Positions 37,063 through 45,559 of a stretch of DNA of 64,000 nucleotides are shown here, piece after piece; position 1 is the first letter of the stretch, and every line of letters begins with the position of its first letter. The translations under genes were made by a program, and so were the position numbers. The stretch comes from Pseudomonas iranensis (GTDB lineage: Bacteria; Pseudomonadota; Gammaproteobacteria; Pseudomonadales; Pseudomonadaceae): contig NZ_CP077092.1 of assembly GCF_014268585.2 (NCBI RefSeq), positions 5,989,501 to 6,053,500 on the forward strand. The letters are read 5' to 3'. The notes beneath the pieces are model-generated. The model saw only the letters and a program-made list of their open reading frames with translations, was not told the origin of the DNA and made no database searches.

Positions 37063-38961
37063 TTATGCAGCCGAAACCCGACGCTTCTCCGCCACCCAAC
37101 TGCGCCCATACAGCACAGCAATCGCCACAATCGCCACCACCTGCGCGGTCAGCGAATAGGCATCGGCATGGATCCCCAGCCAGTCGAATTCAAAGAACGC
37201 CACCGGCCGTGTGCCGAAGATCCCGGCTTCCTGCAAGGCCTTGACGCCATGCCCGGCAAACACCACCGACAACGCGCACAGCAGCGCGGCGTTGATGCTG
37301 AAGAACAGCGTCAGCGGCAGTTTCGCCGATCCGCGCAGAATGACCCACGCTAGGCCGACCAGCAGCACCAGCGCCGTCGCACCGCCAGCCAGCACGGCGT
37401 TGTGCCCGGCAGGCCCGGCCTGCAGCCACAGGGTTTCGTAGAACAGAATCACCTCGAACAATTCGCGGTACACCGAAAAAAACGCCAGGATCGCAAAACC
37501 GAAACGACCACCGCCGCCTACCAGACTGCTCTTGATGTAATCCTGCCAGGCCGCCGCGTGACGGCGGTCATGCATCCACACGCCGAGCCACAACACCATG
37601 ACGCTGGCAAACAACGCGGTGGCGCCTTCCAGCAACTCACGCTGCGAACCGCTGACGTCGATCACATACGCCGCCAGCGCCCAGGTGCCCAAGCCCGCCA
37701 GCAACGCCAGGCCCCAGCCAACGTTGACACTGCGCACCGCTGACTGCTGACCGGTGTTGCGCAAGAAGGCGAGGATCGCCGCCAGCACCAGAATCGCTTC
37801 CAGACCTTCGCGCAGCAGAATCAGCAGACCGGAGATGAAGCTCAGCGACCAGCTCAGACCATCGCTGCCCAGCAGACCGGCGGACTCCTTGAGTCTGGCC
37901 TTGGCCGCGTCCAGACGCTGCTCGGTCTGCTCGACCGGCAGACCGTCCTGCAGCGACTGCCGGTAAGCCATCAGCGATTTTTCGGTGTCCTTGCGCACGT
38001 TGGCATCGACGTTGTCCAGCGAGCTTTCGACCAGTTCGAAGCCTTCCAGGTACGCTGCTACCGACAGGTCATAGGCCTGATCATGTTCACCGGCGCGGTA
38101 GGCCGCGAGGCTCTTGTCCAGCGTGGCGGCAGTGTAATCAAGCAACTGTGCCGGACCACGTTTGACCTGCGGCGGTTGCGCGCGCTGAGCCCGGAACGTT
38201 GCCGCGACCTCTGCGCCCTCGGCAGCCTGCACCTCGGCCGGGGTCTGCCGGGCCAGGTCGGCAATGTTGTAGGCCTTGTCGGACTTGACGGCTGCCGCAT
38301 CGGCACTGAAGCCGGCGATGTAGGTGGCCAGATCCCAGCGCTGGCGATCATCGAGCTGATCGGCAAACGCCGGCATGTCGGTGCCTTCGACGCCCTGGCC
38401 GAGGGTGCTGTAGATCGCGTACAGGCTCAGGTGATCCATGCGCGCAGCATCGCGCAGGTTGGCTGGCGCAGGGGTCAGACCGACGCCGGCCGGGCCGTCG
38501 CCAGCGCCAGTGTCGCCATGGCACACCGAGCAGTTCTGCGCATACAACGGCGCACCGCGTGTCGGGTCCGGGGTGATGATCGGTGCCTGGCTGACTTCAT
38601 AAGCCACCGCCAGTTTCGCCCCCAGCTGTCGGGCCTGACGGGCGACATCGGCACCGTCCTGCTTTGCAGTGATGGCGGCATGCAAAGATTCGACGCCCTG
38701 TTCCAGCGCGGCTTTTTCCGGTTTGGCCGGTAATGCAGTGATCAAGCCTTGCAGGACCTGAGTGAATTCCAGCTGCTCGCGGTATTCGCCATCGTCGATG
38801 ACTTTGCCTGCCGCGACCGTTGGCGGGTAATCGGCACTGATGTAATCGAGCAGGTGCAACGCTTGCGGCGCGCCTTCCACGGTATCGGCCAGCAGCGGCA
38901 GGCTGCTCAGGGACAATAACGGGAACAGCAGCCAGGCCAGCAATCGGGACGAGGCAGTCAT
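37063..38961 (-). CDS. Cytochrome c-FTR1 fusion iron permease
   Basis: A 632-residue membrane protein that probably imports iron by an oxidase-permease type mechanism. Residues 1-25 are a signal peptide (LSSLPLLA-D). About 135-225 is a cytochrome c domain with haem site CSVCHGDTGAGDG and axial Met in GTDMPAFADQL. About 370-625 is the FTR1 domain with seven hydrophobic segments and both REGLE/RExxE iron motifs: LLREGLEAILVLAAI near 385 and VYRELFEVILFYE near 488. Fungal Ftr1 pairs with a copper oxidase. Here the fused haem could take electrons from Fe(II). It is monocistronic; no clear Fur box was seen upstream. Confidence 0.92.
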   Translation of the reverse strand: MTASSRLLAWLLFPLLSLSSLPLLADTVEGAPQALHLLDYISADYPPTVAAGKVIDDGEYREQLEFTQVLQGLITALPAKPEKAALEQGVESLHAAITAKQDGADVARQARQLGAKLAVAYEVSQAPIITPDPTRGAPLYAQNCSVCHGDTGAGDGPAGVGLTPAPANLRDAARMDHLSLYAIYSTLGQGVEGTDMPAFADQLDDRQRWDLATYIAGFSADAAAVKSDKAYNIADLARQTPAEVQAAEGAEVAATFRAQRAQPPQVKRGPAQLLDYTAATLDKSLAAYRAGEHDQAYDLSVAAYLEGFELVESSLDNVDANVRKDTEKSLMAYRQSLQDGLPVEQTEQRLDAAKARLKESAGLLGSDGLSWSLSFISGLLILLREGLEAILVLAAILAFLRNTGQQSAVRSVNVGWGLALLAGLGTWALAAYVIDVSGSQRELLEGATALFASVMVLWLGVWMHDRRHAAAWQDYIKSSLVGGGGRFGFAILAFFSVYRELFEVILFYETLWLQAGPAGHNAVLAGGATALVLLVGLAWVILRGSAKLPLTLFFSINAALLCALSVVFAGHGVKALQEAGIFGTRPVAFFEFDWLGIHADAYSLTAQVVAIVAIAVLYGRSWVAEKRRVSAA

Positions 38962-39212
38962 GAACGAATCTCAAATGGAAATGCGAAGTTACATATTGTT
39001 CACTTCGAAGACATTTCTCTCAAGCTTTGTCGGCGTTTCGCTTTGATTGGCAGGAAATACCCGGCAGACGGCAGCAGCGTTTGTCGCCGAGTATTGCCGC
39101 ACTGCCCGCTGCCGATTGAGCATCGACACGTTCGATCAAGATCACAGCCATTTGCCATCATCCACTTTATACTGCCCGCCCCAGAGCATTTGCGCGCAAG
39201 GAATCAACCTCA

Positions 39213-40619
39213 ATGCGGAGTCTTCCGTTCGTTTTGCTGCTTTGCGTCGCTGTTCAGTTGAGCGGTTGTGCCGCCTATCGCAACTACGATCTTGAAATGC
39301 AGCAGACCACCGAGCAAATGACCCGGGGCAATCTGACCGGGGCTCTGGCACTGGTGGAAATGAACAACCCGTGGGAAGACAAGGATCTGCTGTATTACCT
39401 GGAAAAAGGCGCGATCCTCAGCGCTGGCAGTGCCCTGCCCGACAGCCAGGACGCCTGGCGCAATGCCGACCGGATGATCTTCCAGCGCGAGGAAGCCAAC
39501 CCGTCCGGCGCGATGAAATTACTGGCGCGTTTCGGTGATGAAATGGGCACGATGCTGGTCAACGACAAGCTGCGGCGCTATGAAGGCTACGATTACGAAA
39601 AGGTCATGCTGACTACGCAAATGGCCTTGAACCAGCTATCCGTCAATGACTTTGCCGGCGCCCGCGCAGACATCAGGAAAACCCACGAACGCGAAGCATT
39701 GATCGCCCGCCAGCGTGAAAAGCAATACGAAGCGGCCGAGGAGCAGGCCAAAGCTCAGGGCAAGATTCCCCATTACAAAGAACTGGAAGGCTACCCGGTC
39801 GCCTTGCTTGATGCGGCGCAGGTTGTTGAGCTGAAAAACGGCTACCAAAGTGCGTTCAGCCACTATCTGGCCGGATTCACCTATGAAGCCCTCGGCGAGC
39901 GCGCCCTCGCGGCGGCCGGTTATCGTCAGGCGATCGAACTGCGGCCGGACATGCCCTTGCTGCAAAAGGCCCTGCGCAATCTCGACAAATCGCCAGCGAA
40001 AGCCGATGAAAGCGATGTGTTGCTGATTATCCAGAGTGGCCTGGCTCCGGCTCGCAGCTCAGTGCAAGTGCCGATCCCGGTTCGTCTGAACGAAACGCTG
40101 GTCATCATCGCGCCCATTTCATTCCCGGTGATGGTGCCGGACGCAGTTACGCCCAACTTCAGCCATATCACCGTAGACGGTCGCAAACAGCCGTTGGTAG
40201 TAATCAACAGCGTGACTGACATGTCCATGCGCACACTGCGCGACGACATGCCGCAAATCATCTCGCGGGCGATGTTCCGCGCCAACATGGCCGCCATCGG
40301 TCAAGCGCAGGAAAACGAGCGCAACCCGGCGAAAGCCTCGTTGATCGTCACTCAGCATGATCCGTTCGAAGAAGCCGACACCCGCACATGGCGAGCGTTG
40401 CCGGACAAGACGCTGGTCGCCCGCCTGCGTTTGAAGAAAGGCCTGCATACCTTCCGTTTTGCGCCTGCGTCCATCGACCACCCTTTTGAAATGCGCGTCG
40501 ACCAGGACCGCCAGATTCTGCACCTGCGGGTATTCCGGGATCAGGTCTATACCGTCGGATCAGCCTTTGTACCGAATCAAAAACCCGCGTCGGATAAACC
40601 CGCTACTGCGGAGAAGTGA
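39213..40619 (+). CDS. COG3014 family lipoprotein, first paralogue
   Basis: A 468-residue predicted lipoprotein. Its signal peptide ends in the lipobox LSGC (Cys20), and Ala at +2 predicts outer-membrane sorting. The body has TPR-like helices: LRRYEGYDYEKVMLTTQMAL near 115, QSAFSHYLAGFTYEALGE near 212. A beta-rich C-terminal half includes EEADTRTWRALPDKTLVARL. The function is unknown. It opens a five-gene cluster with a close paralogue, a YcfL-like lipoprotein and LpoB-like proteins. A weak -10 element TATACT is at 39168-39173. The frame and codon bias are normal. Confidence 0.85.
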   Translation: MRSLPFVLLLCVAVQLSGCAAYRNYDLEMQQTTEQMTRGNLTGALALVEMNNPWEDKDLLYYLEKGAILSAGSALPDSQDAWRNADRMIFQREEANPSGAMKLLARFGDEMGTMLVNDKLRRYEGYDYEKVMLTTQMALNQLSVNDFAGARADIRKTHEREALIARQREKQYEAAEEQAKAQGKIPHYKELEGYPVALLDAAQVVELKNGYQSAFSHYLAGFTYEALGERALAAAGYRQAIELRPDMPLLQKALRNLDKSPAKADESDVLLIIQSGLAPARSSVQVPIPVRLNETLVIIAPISFPVMVPDAVTPNFSHITVDGRKQPLVVINSVTDMSMRTLRDDMPQIISRAMFRANMAAIGQAQENERNPAKASLIVTQHDPFEEADTRTWRALPDKTLVARLRLKKGLHTFRFAPASIDHPFEMRVDQDRQILHLRVFRDQVYTVGSAFVPNQKPASDKPATAEK

Positions 40620-40653
40620 TGGCACCACATCTGAAAATGCACCCAAAAAGCTA

Positions 40654-40682
40654 TTACATAGCCATCACCCCACGTTTATAAT
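40654..40682 (+). promoter_or_regulatory. Internal sigma-70-like promoter within the lipoprotein cluster
   Basis: TTACAT (40654-40659), a 17-base spacer and a perfect TATAAT (40677-40682), 144 bases before the second COG3014 gene. It would let the last four genes be transcribed without the first. Confidence 0.65.
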
Positions 40683-40825
40683 GCCGCGCCCTCGCCCAGC
40701 GAGCCGGCATCAAAAGCTCCTCACCCATGAGGAATTGGCAGGAGGCCAGCGCCGCCGTCGATAGGTCACACCAGCCCGACCAGCACACGCGGCTGCAAGT
40801 TTTGTTACTCAGGGAAGAAGTACCC

Positions 40826-42220
40826 ATGGCATTCCGCGCTTCCATGCTGCTCGCGCTCAGCGCTGTCACGCTGTTGTCCGGCTGCGCAGCGTTTCGCAAC
40901 TACGATTCCGAACTGGCCCAGACCAATCAGCAACTGGCATCCGGCAACGTCGACGCCGCGCTGACCCTGCTGGAAAAGAACAACACCGGCACCGACAAAG
41001 ACCTGCTCTATTACTTCGAGAAAGGTGAACTGCTGCGCGCCAAGGGCGACCTGTCGGGCAGCCAGAACGCCTGGGGCAATGCCGATCAGGTGGTCGGTCA
41101 GTGGGAAGACGCAGTCAAGCTCGACTCGGCCAAGTACCTGGCACAGTTCGGCAGCTTCATCGTCAACGACAAGGTGCGTCGCTACGAAGGCTATGACTAC
41201 GAAAAAGTCATGCTGACCACGCAGATGGCCCTGAACCTGTTGGCGGTCAACGATTTCGATGGCGCCCGCACGGCGATCAAAAAGACCCACGAACGCGAAG
41301 CGGTGATCGCCGACCTGCGCGACAAGGAATACCTCAAGAGCGAAGAAGAGGCCGAGAAAGAAGGCATCAAGACCCAGTACAAGGATTTGCAGGGTTATCC
41401 GGTGGCCAGCCTCGACGCGCCGGAAGTGGTCGGCCTGAAGAACAGCTACCAGAGTGCATTCAGCCATTACCTGGCCGGTTTCGTTTACGAAGCTTTGGGC
41501 GAGAAGGATCTGGCCGCGCCGGGTTATCGCAAGGCTGCCGAACTGCGCCCGAACACGCCGTTGCTCGAGCAGGCGCTGGTCAATCTCGACAAGCCTTCCA
41601 AATCCGATGACAGCGACATTCTCATCGTCGTGCAGAGCGGTCTGGCCCCGGCCCGCGACTCGATTCGTGTGCCGCTGCCGCTGCCGATTTCCAACAACGT
41701 GGTGATCACTCCGCTGTCGTTCCCGATCATCAAACCGGACACCTCCACCGCGCCGTTTGCGCAGATCGGTGTCGACGGCAAGCAGGTTGACCTGACCGCG
41801 CTGAACAGCACCACCGCCATGTCCCGCCGCGCTCTGCGCGATGACATGCCGGGGATCATCGTGCGCACCACCGTGCGCGCGATCACCAAAGGTGTGGCGC
41901 AGAAACAGATAAACGAAACCAACCCGCTGGCCGGTCTCGCCGTGGGGATTTCTTCAGCGGTGCTCGAAGGTGCCGATACCCGTACATGGCGCACCCTGCC
42001 GGACAACACCCAAGTGGTACGTCTGCGCCTGAAAAAAGGTGAGCATCAGGTTACCCTGCCGAGCGCCGTCGGCGGCTCGGTGGTCAAGGTCACTGTCGAC
42101 CAGCGCTACCAAGTGATCAGCCTGCGTGCCGTGGGCAACCAGGTATTCGCTGGCGGCATCGCTGCTCACGTAATGCCGAGCGCTGCCGCGACCAACGTCG
42201 CCAGCCTCAAACAACCTTAA
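40826..42220 (+). CDS. COG3014 family lipoprotein, second paralogue
   Basis: A 464-residue lipoprotein with lipobox LSGC (Cys19) followed by AAFRNYDSELAQTNQQLASG. It is clearly paralogous to the preceding gene along its whole length: both share LRRYEGYDYEKV-like blocks, YQSAFSHYLAGF and ADTRTWR-LPD, so a tandem duplication gave the pair. The ATG at 40826 is chosen because GGGAAGAAGTACCC precedes it and the signal peptide starts there. It is followed after 16 bases by the YcfL-like gene. The function is unknown. Confidence 0.86.
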   Translation: MAFRASMLLALSAVTLLSGCAAFRNYDSELAQTNQQLASGNVDAALTLLEKNNTGTDKDLLYYFEKGELLRAKGDLSGSQNAWGNADQVVGQWEDAVKLDSAKYLAQFGSFIVNDKVRRYEGYDYEKVMLTTQMALNLLAVNDFDGARTAIKKTHEREAVIADLRDKEYLKSEEEAEKEGIKTQYKDLQGYPVASLDAPEVVGLKNSYQSAFSHYLAGFVYEALGEKDLAAPGYRKAAELRPNTPLLEQALVNLDKPSKSDDSDILIVVQSGLAPARDSIRVPLPLPISNNVVITPLSFPIIKPDTSTAPFAQIGVDGKQVDLTALNSTTAMSRRALRDDMPGIIVRTTVRAITKGVAQKQINETNPLAGLAVGISSAVLEGADTRTWRTLPDNTQVVRLRLKKGEHQVTLPSAVGGSVVKVTVDQRYQVISLRAVGNQVFAGGIAAHVMPSAAATNVASLKQP

Positions 42221-42236
42221 GAACGGAGTCTTTGCA

Positions 42237-42608
42237 ATGCGCTTGAAGATCATCGTCGTCGCCGCCCTCGCCTTGCTGGCAGGCTGCGCCACCCCGCCAC
42301 CACCTGAGCCGGGCAGCGCCGCGAGCAAAGTCGTGGCCATGGGCCCGCAGAAACACATCGTCGTCGGCGCCATGCGCGTGGCTCGTGAAAACGGCTTCAT
42401 GACCGTCAACGTGCAGTTGAGCAACACCCTCAACAGCAACAAGATTTTCTACTACCGCTTCGCCTGGCTCGGCGCCGAAGGTTTCCCGGTTGCCGAAGAA
42501 GAAGTGTGGAAAAGCCAGATGATGTACGGCGCCCAGACCAGCTTCATTCAGGCTATCGCCCCAACCCCGAAAGCCGTGGATTTCCGTCTGGAAATCAAGA
42601 CGCCTTAA
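42237..42608 (+). CDS. YcfL-like (DUF1425) lipoprotein
   Basis: A 123-residue lipoprotein of the YcfL family. The lipobox LAGC (Cys17) is followed by a Pro-rich linker (ATPPPPEPGSA) and a small beta domain (FMTVNVQLSNTLNSNKIFYYRFAW). In E. coli ycfL lies next to lpoB, the activator of penicillin-binding protein 1b, and the same neighbour relation is seen here. Its biochemical role is not known. The ATG at 42237 follows ACGGAGTCTTTGCA. Confidence 0.88.
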   Translation: MRLKIIVVAALALLAGCATPPPPEPGSAASKVVAMGPQKHIVVGAMRVARENGFMTVNVQLSNTLNSNKIFYYRFAWLGAEGFPVAEEEVWKSQMMYGAQTSFIQAIAPTPKAVDFRLEIKTP

Positions 42609-42644
42609 GCCCGCCACCCTATTTCTGATTGAGAGAGCTTTCTC

Positions 42645-43232
42645 ATGTTTGCACGCTTTTCCTGCATCGCCGTCATCGCCCTGCTCGCCTCCGGTTGCGC
42701 CAACACCTCGCCGACCCTGGGCAGCAAGAACATCAGCTACGGCGACACCAAAGCGGTTGAAACCGTGACCAACGAATTCGGTTCGACCGACCTGCAAATG
42801 ATCGCCGAGTCGATGACCCGCTCGCTGGCCCAGTCCGGCATCCTGCAGGGTCGTCCGGTAGTTCAGGTCTACGATGTGAAGAACAAGACCAGCGAGTACA
42901 TCGACACCCGCGAAATCACCACCAGCATCAAGACTCAGTTGATGAAGACCGGTGTTGCGCGCTTCGCCAGCGACAACAATGCGATGCAGAGCCAGGTTGA
43001 CCAGCTCAAGCTGCAAAACCAGAGCGGCCTGTACAAGAAAAGCACCGTGGCCAAGACCGGCAACATGGTTGCCGCCAAGTACCGCATCGAAGGCTCGATC
43101 AGCTCGATCGTCAAGCGCAGCAGCGACTACAAGGACGTCTTCTACAAATTCAGCCTGCAGTTGATCGACGTCGAAAGCGGTCTGGCCGAGTGGATGGATG
43201 AAAAAGAGATCCGCAAAACCACGGAGCGTTGA
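42645..43232 (+). CDS. LpoB-like lipoprotein (penicillin-binding protein activator family)
   Basis: A 195-residue lipoprotein with lipobox ASGC (Cys18). Its C-terminal domain is of the LpoB/CsgG-N type (TDLQMIAESMTRSLAQSGIL, YIDTREITTSIKTQLMKTG, VAAKYRIEGSISSIVKR, DVFYKFSLQLIDVESG). In enterobacteria LpoB reaches through the cell wall to activate PBP1b. This protein lacks the long Pro-rich N-terminal arm of E. coli LpoB, so direct equivalence is doubtful. P. aeruginosa is known to use the unrelated LpoP. It is co-transcribed with the next gene after a 3-base gap. Confidence 0.85.
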   Translation: MFARFSCIAVIALLASGCANTSPTLGSKNISYGDTKAVETVTNEFGSTDLQMIAESMTRSLAQSGILQGRPVVQVYDVKNKTSEYIDTREITTSIKTQLMKTGVARFASDNNAMQSQVDQLKLQNQSGLYKKSTVAKTGNMVAAKYRIEGSISSIVKRSSDYKDVFYKFSLQLIDVESGLAEWMDEKEIRKTTER

Positions 43233-43235
43233 TCG

Positions 43236-43982
43236 ATGCGCACATGGATTGGCATGATGGCCCTGGCTTGCGCCTTCAGCGCGCAGGCGGCCCCGAAAGT
43301 GGCGGTGACGGATCTGGCGTATCAGGAGCGCGTGGAGCAATACATCCACATCGTTTCGGCGCAGAGCAATCACCGCGAGAGTTACTACAGCGCCAGCGGT
43401 TCTTCGAGCTACAACGAGATCGAAGCGACCACCAGCTACATCGAACAGGGCGAGTTGCGCAAATTCACCGGCGACATCAAGGGTGAAATCCTGCGTACCG
43501 GCATGTTCCAGCTGGTGCAGGGCACGCCTTATACCGCCTCATCCAAAGGCGATGTGTATGACGTGATCAAGCGCATCAAGGCCGGCAACTTCAAAGGCGC
43601 CGACTACGTGCTGTTCGGCACTGTGTCCGACATCGACTTCACCCAGGACATCAACGAGCTGGCGCACACCGACAGCTACTCGGCGGTACTGGGCCTGACG
43701 CTGGTGGCGGATTTCAGTCTGATCAACACCAAGACCTACGAGATCACCTCGGCCTTCACGGCGATGGGCGAAGCGCAGGACACCAAACTGGTGAACCATC
43801 GCGACATCAAGATCTCGCTGAACCGTCCGCGGGTGGTGCGTGAGGTGTCGAAGGCTTTGGGCGAAGACGTGGCCGGGCAGCTGAGCATGCAGCTCGGTGG
43901 TGGTGACGGTTATGAGCAGCCGCGTGAAGCGCCGCAGCGCAACAATCTGCCGCGTGATACGGCGCCGGTGATTTTACGCTGA
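43236..43982 (+). CDS. CsgG/LpoB-like periplasmic protein
   Basis: A 248-residue protein with a cleavable signal peptide (CAFSAQA-AP, residue 18) and no lipobox. AAPKVAVTDLAYQERVEQYI resembles the start of CsgG-type domains. GADYVLFGTVSDIDFTQDINE and LTLVADFSLINTKTYEITSAF match the LpoB/CsgG core. A low-complexity tail (GGDGYEQPREAPQRNN) follows. It probably interacts with the LpoB-like lipoprotein encoded just upstream. It closes the cluster and is followed by a terminator. The function is unknown. Confidence 0.8.
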   Translation: MRTWIGMMALACAFSAQAAPKVAVTDLAYQERVEQYIHIVSAQSNHRESYYSASGSSSYNEIEATTSYIEQGELRKFTGDIKGEILRTGMFQLVQGTPYTASSKGDVYDVIKRIKAGNFKGADYVLFGTVSDIDFTQDINELAHTDSYSAVLGLTLVADFSLINTKTYEITSAFTAMGEAQDTKLVNHRDIKISLNRPRVVREVSKALGEDVAGQLSMQLGGGDGYEQPREAPQRNNLPRDTAPVILR

Positions 43983-44014
43983 GCCGGATCTGAGGACTTT
44001 TGTGGCGAAGGGCT

Positions 44015-44056
44015 CTGTGGCGAGGGGATTTATCCCCGTTGGGTCGCGAAGCGGCC
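44015..44056. repeat. REP arm, TGTGGCGAGGGGATTTATCCC family
   Basis: A single copy of a fourth REP family (TGGCGAGGGGATTTATCCCC then GTTGGG). A full doublet of the same family is at 63614-63709. Confidence 0.75.
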
Positions 44057-44109
44057 CTCGCTATTGATTCAAGAAAAGCTCGCTTGCCCCGATGTCTCGG
44101 TAGAAATGC

Positions 44110-44139
44110 AAAAGGCGACCTCTTGAGGTCGCCTTTTTT
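44110..44139. terminator. Bidirectional terminator after the lipoprotein cluster
   Basis: AAAAGGCGACCTC-TT-GAGGTCGCCTTTTTT, a nine-base stem between the convergent CsgG-like and LysE genes. Confidence 0.92.
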
Positions 44140-44152
44140 GTGCCCGAGCGTT

Positions 44153-44785
44153 TTACGCCGCCGCTTTGCGCAACGTCGCCATGAATGCCGCTGCGCCGAT
44201 GAACAGCCCGGCAAAGGTGCGGTTCATGCGTTTCTGCTGCTTGGGCGTGCGCAACAGGCGCAGCACCTTCGACGCCAGTCCGGTGTAGCCGGCCATGACA
44301 ATCAGGTCGACGAACACCATGGTCACGCCGATCACCAGATACTGAATCAGCAGCGGCGCATGGGGATTGATGAACTGCGGCAACACCGCGAGCATGAACA
44401 CCAACGCCTTGGGGTTGCTGATGTTCACCAGAAAGCCGCGAAACACCAAAGCCAGCGGCTTGCCGATCGGCCGCACTGCGGCGTCATCGCTCATGTCCAT
44501 GGGCAGCGCCCGCCATTGCTTGATCGCCAGATAAACCAGATAGGCAACGCCGAACCATTTGATCGCATGGAATGCCGTGGCCGAAGCAGTGAGCACAGCG
44601 CCAACACCCGCGCCGACAATCGCGATCTGCACCGCCAGACCGATCTGCAGGCCCAGCGCGTTCCAATAACCGCGCCAGAATCCGTATTGCAAACCACTGG
44701 ACATCGACGCGATGGCGCCCGCGCCCGGGGACAGGCTGATCACCCAGCAGGCGGCAAAGAATGCCAGCCATGTTTGAAGCTCCAT
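44153..44785 (-). CDS. LysE/RhtB family amino acid exporter
   Basis: A 210-residue inner-membrane exporter with about six hydrophobic segments. SLSPGAGAIASMSSGLQYGFWRG near residue 18 is the family P-G-P motif region (here SPGAGA). LVNISNPKALVFMLAVLPQFI near 118 and the basic C-terminus (KRMNRTFAGLFIGAAAFMA) are typical. It probably exports amino acids such as homoserine or threonine, but the substrate cannot be assigned. It is monocistronic, with a REP doublet upstream. Confidence 0.9.
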   Translation of the reverse strand: MELQTWLAFFAACWVISLSPGAGAIASMSSGLQYGFWRGYWNALGLQIGLAVQIAIVGAGVGAVLTASATAFHAIKWFGVAYLVYLAIKQWRALPMDMSDDAAVRPIGKPLALVFRGFLVNISNPKALVFMLAVLPQFINPHAPLLIQYLVIGVTMVFVDLIVMAGYTGLASKVLRLLRTPKQQKRMNRTFAGLFIGAAAFMATLRKAAA

Positions 44786-44887
44786 CGCACACCTCGGCTG
44801 ATGCTTGTGACAAATGCCTAAGCTAATGCGGCTTCGTGTGGATGACTACCAGTTTTTTGCTAAATATTGCGGGAAGCTGAGGGCCCC

Positions 44888-44952
44888 TTCGCGAGCAGGC
44901 TCGCTCCCACAGGGGGAACGCATTCCAATGTGGGAGCGAGCCTGCTCGCGAA
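44888..44952. repeat. REP doublet, GTGGGAGCGAGC family
   Basis: Two inverted REP copies between the 3' end of the mechanosensitive channel gene and the LysE gene. Confidence 0.9.
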
Positions 44953-44977
44953 GGCGTCGGAACAGACGACGTAGAAA

Positions 44978-45559
44978 TTACTTCTCGAACCCGCTCGACG
45001 GCAACACATCGGTCCCGCGCCAACGCCGCACCGATCGCTGGAAGAACAGGCTATTCGGCACCTGCACCATGGCGCTGCCGGTGCCCAACTCTTCGGCCTC
45101 GATCAACGTGGTGTAGAGCAGATTGATCGCGATCACCCGGCCTTTGACGCCAGGCTTGTCGGTGGTGTCGACCAGCTCGACCACGTCGCCGAGGCGGAAC
45201 GGCCCGACGGTGAAGATCAGAATGGCACAGAGCAGGTTCGACAGCACGCTCCACATGGCGAAGAACGCCACCGCCGCCACCGCGACAAATCCCGACAGCG
45301 CCGTCCACAGCACCGTGGCCGAAACGCCGAGGCGCTCGAGCACGAAGAGCAGCGCGCTGCCCATGATCAGCCAGCGCAACACGCCGCGCAGCGGCATCAG
45401 CAACTGCGGCGGAAACGGATAGCGCTCACCCAGGCGAGTCAGGCCTTTGGCGACGAAACGCTGGGTCAGGTAACCGGCCAGCAGAATCAGCAGAATCTGC
45501 GCGGTGAACCAGAGCGGCTCGACCCACACCGCCGAGAAAGGCAGCTTGAAGGCTTCCAT
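44978..45559 (-). CDS. Small MscS-type mechanosensitive channel protein
   Basis: A 193-residue MscS-family membrane protein, shorter than E. coli MscS (286). About three hydrophobic segments lead into the pore helix (ALSGFVAVAAVAFFAMWSVLSNL). A beta domain follows (FRLGDVVELVDTTDKPGVKGRVIAINLLYTTLIE), then MVQVPNSLFFQRSVRRWRG. The C-terminal alpha/beta vestibule is cut short. It may be a minimal channel or a signalling variant. Its ATG overlaps the ABC-F stop by one base, so the two are co-translated. Confidence 0.85.
   Translation of the reverse strand: MEAFKLPFSAVWVEPLWFTAQILLILLAGYLTQRFVAKGLTRLGERYPFPPQLLMPLRGVLRWLIMGSALLFVLERLGVSATVLWTALSGFVAVAAVAFFAMWSVLSNLLCAILIFTVGPFRLGDVVELVDTTDKPGVKGRVIAINLLYTTLIEAEELGTGSAMVQVPNSLFFQRSVRRWRGTDVLPSSGFEK

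Noticed and set aside
42207-43373. Minus-strand open frame of about 388 codons opposite the YcfL-like and LpoB-like genes
   Set aside because: It is an antisense shadow. The plus-strand genes have lipoboxes, ribosome sites and operon spacing.
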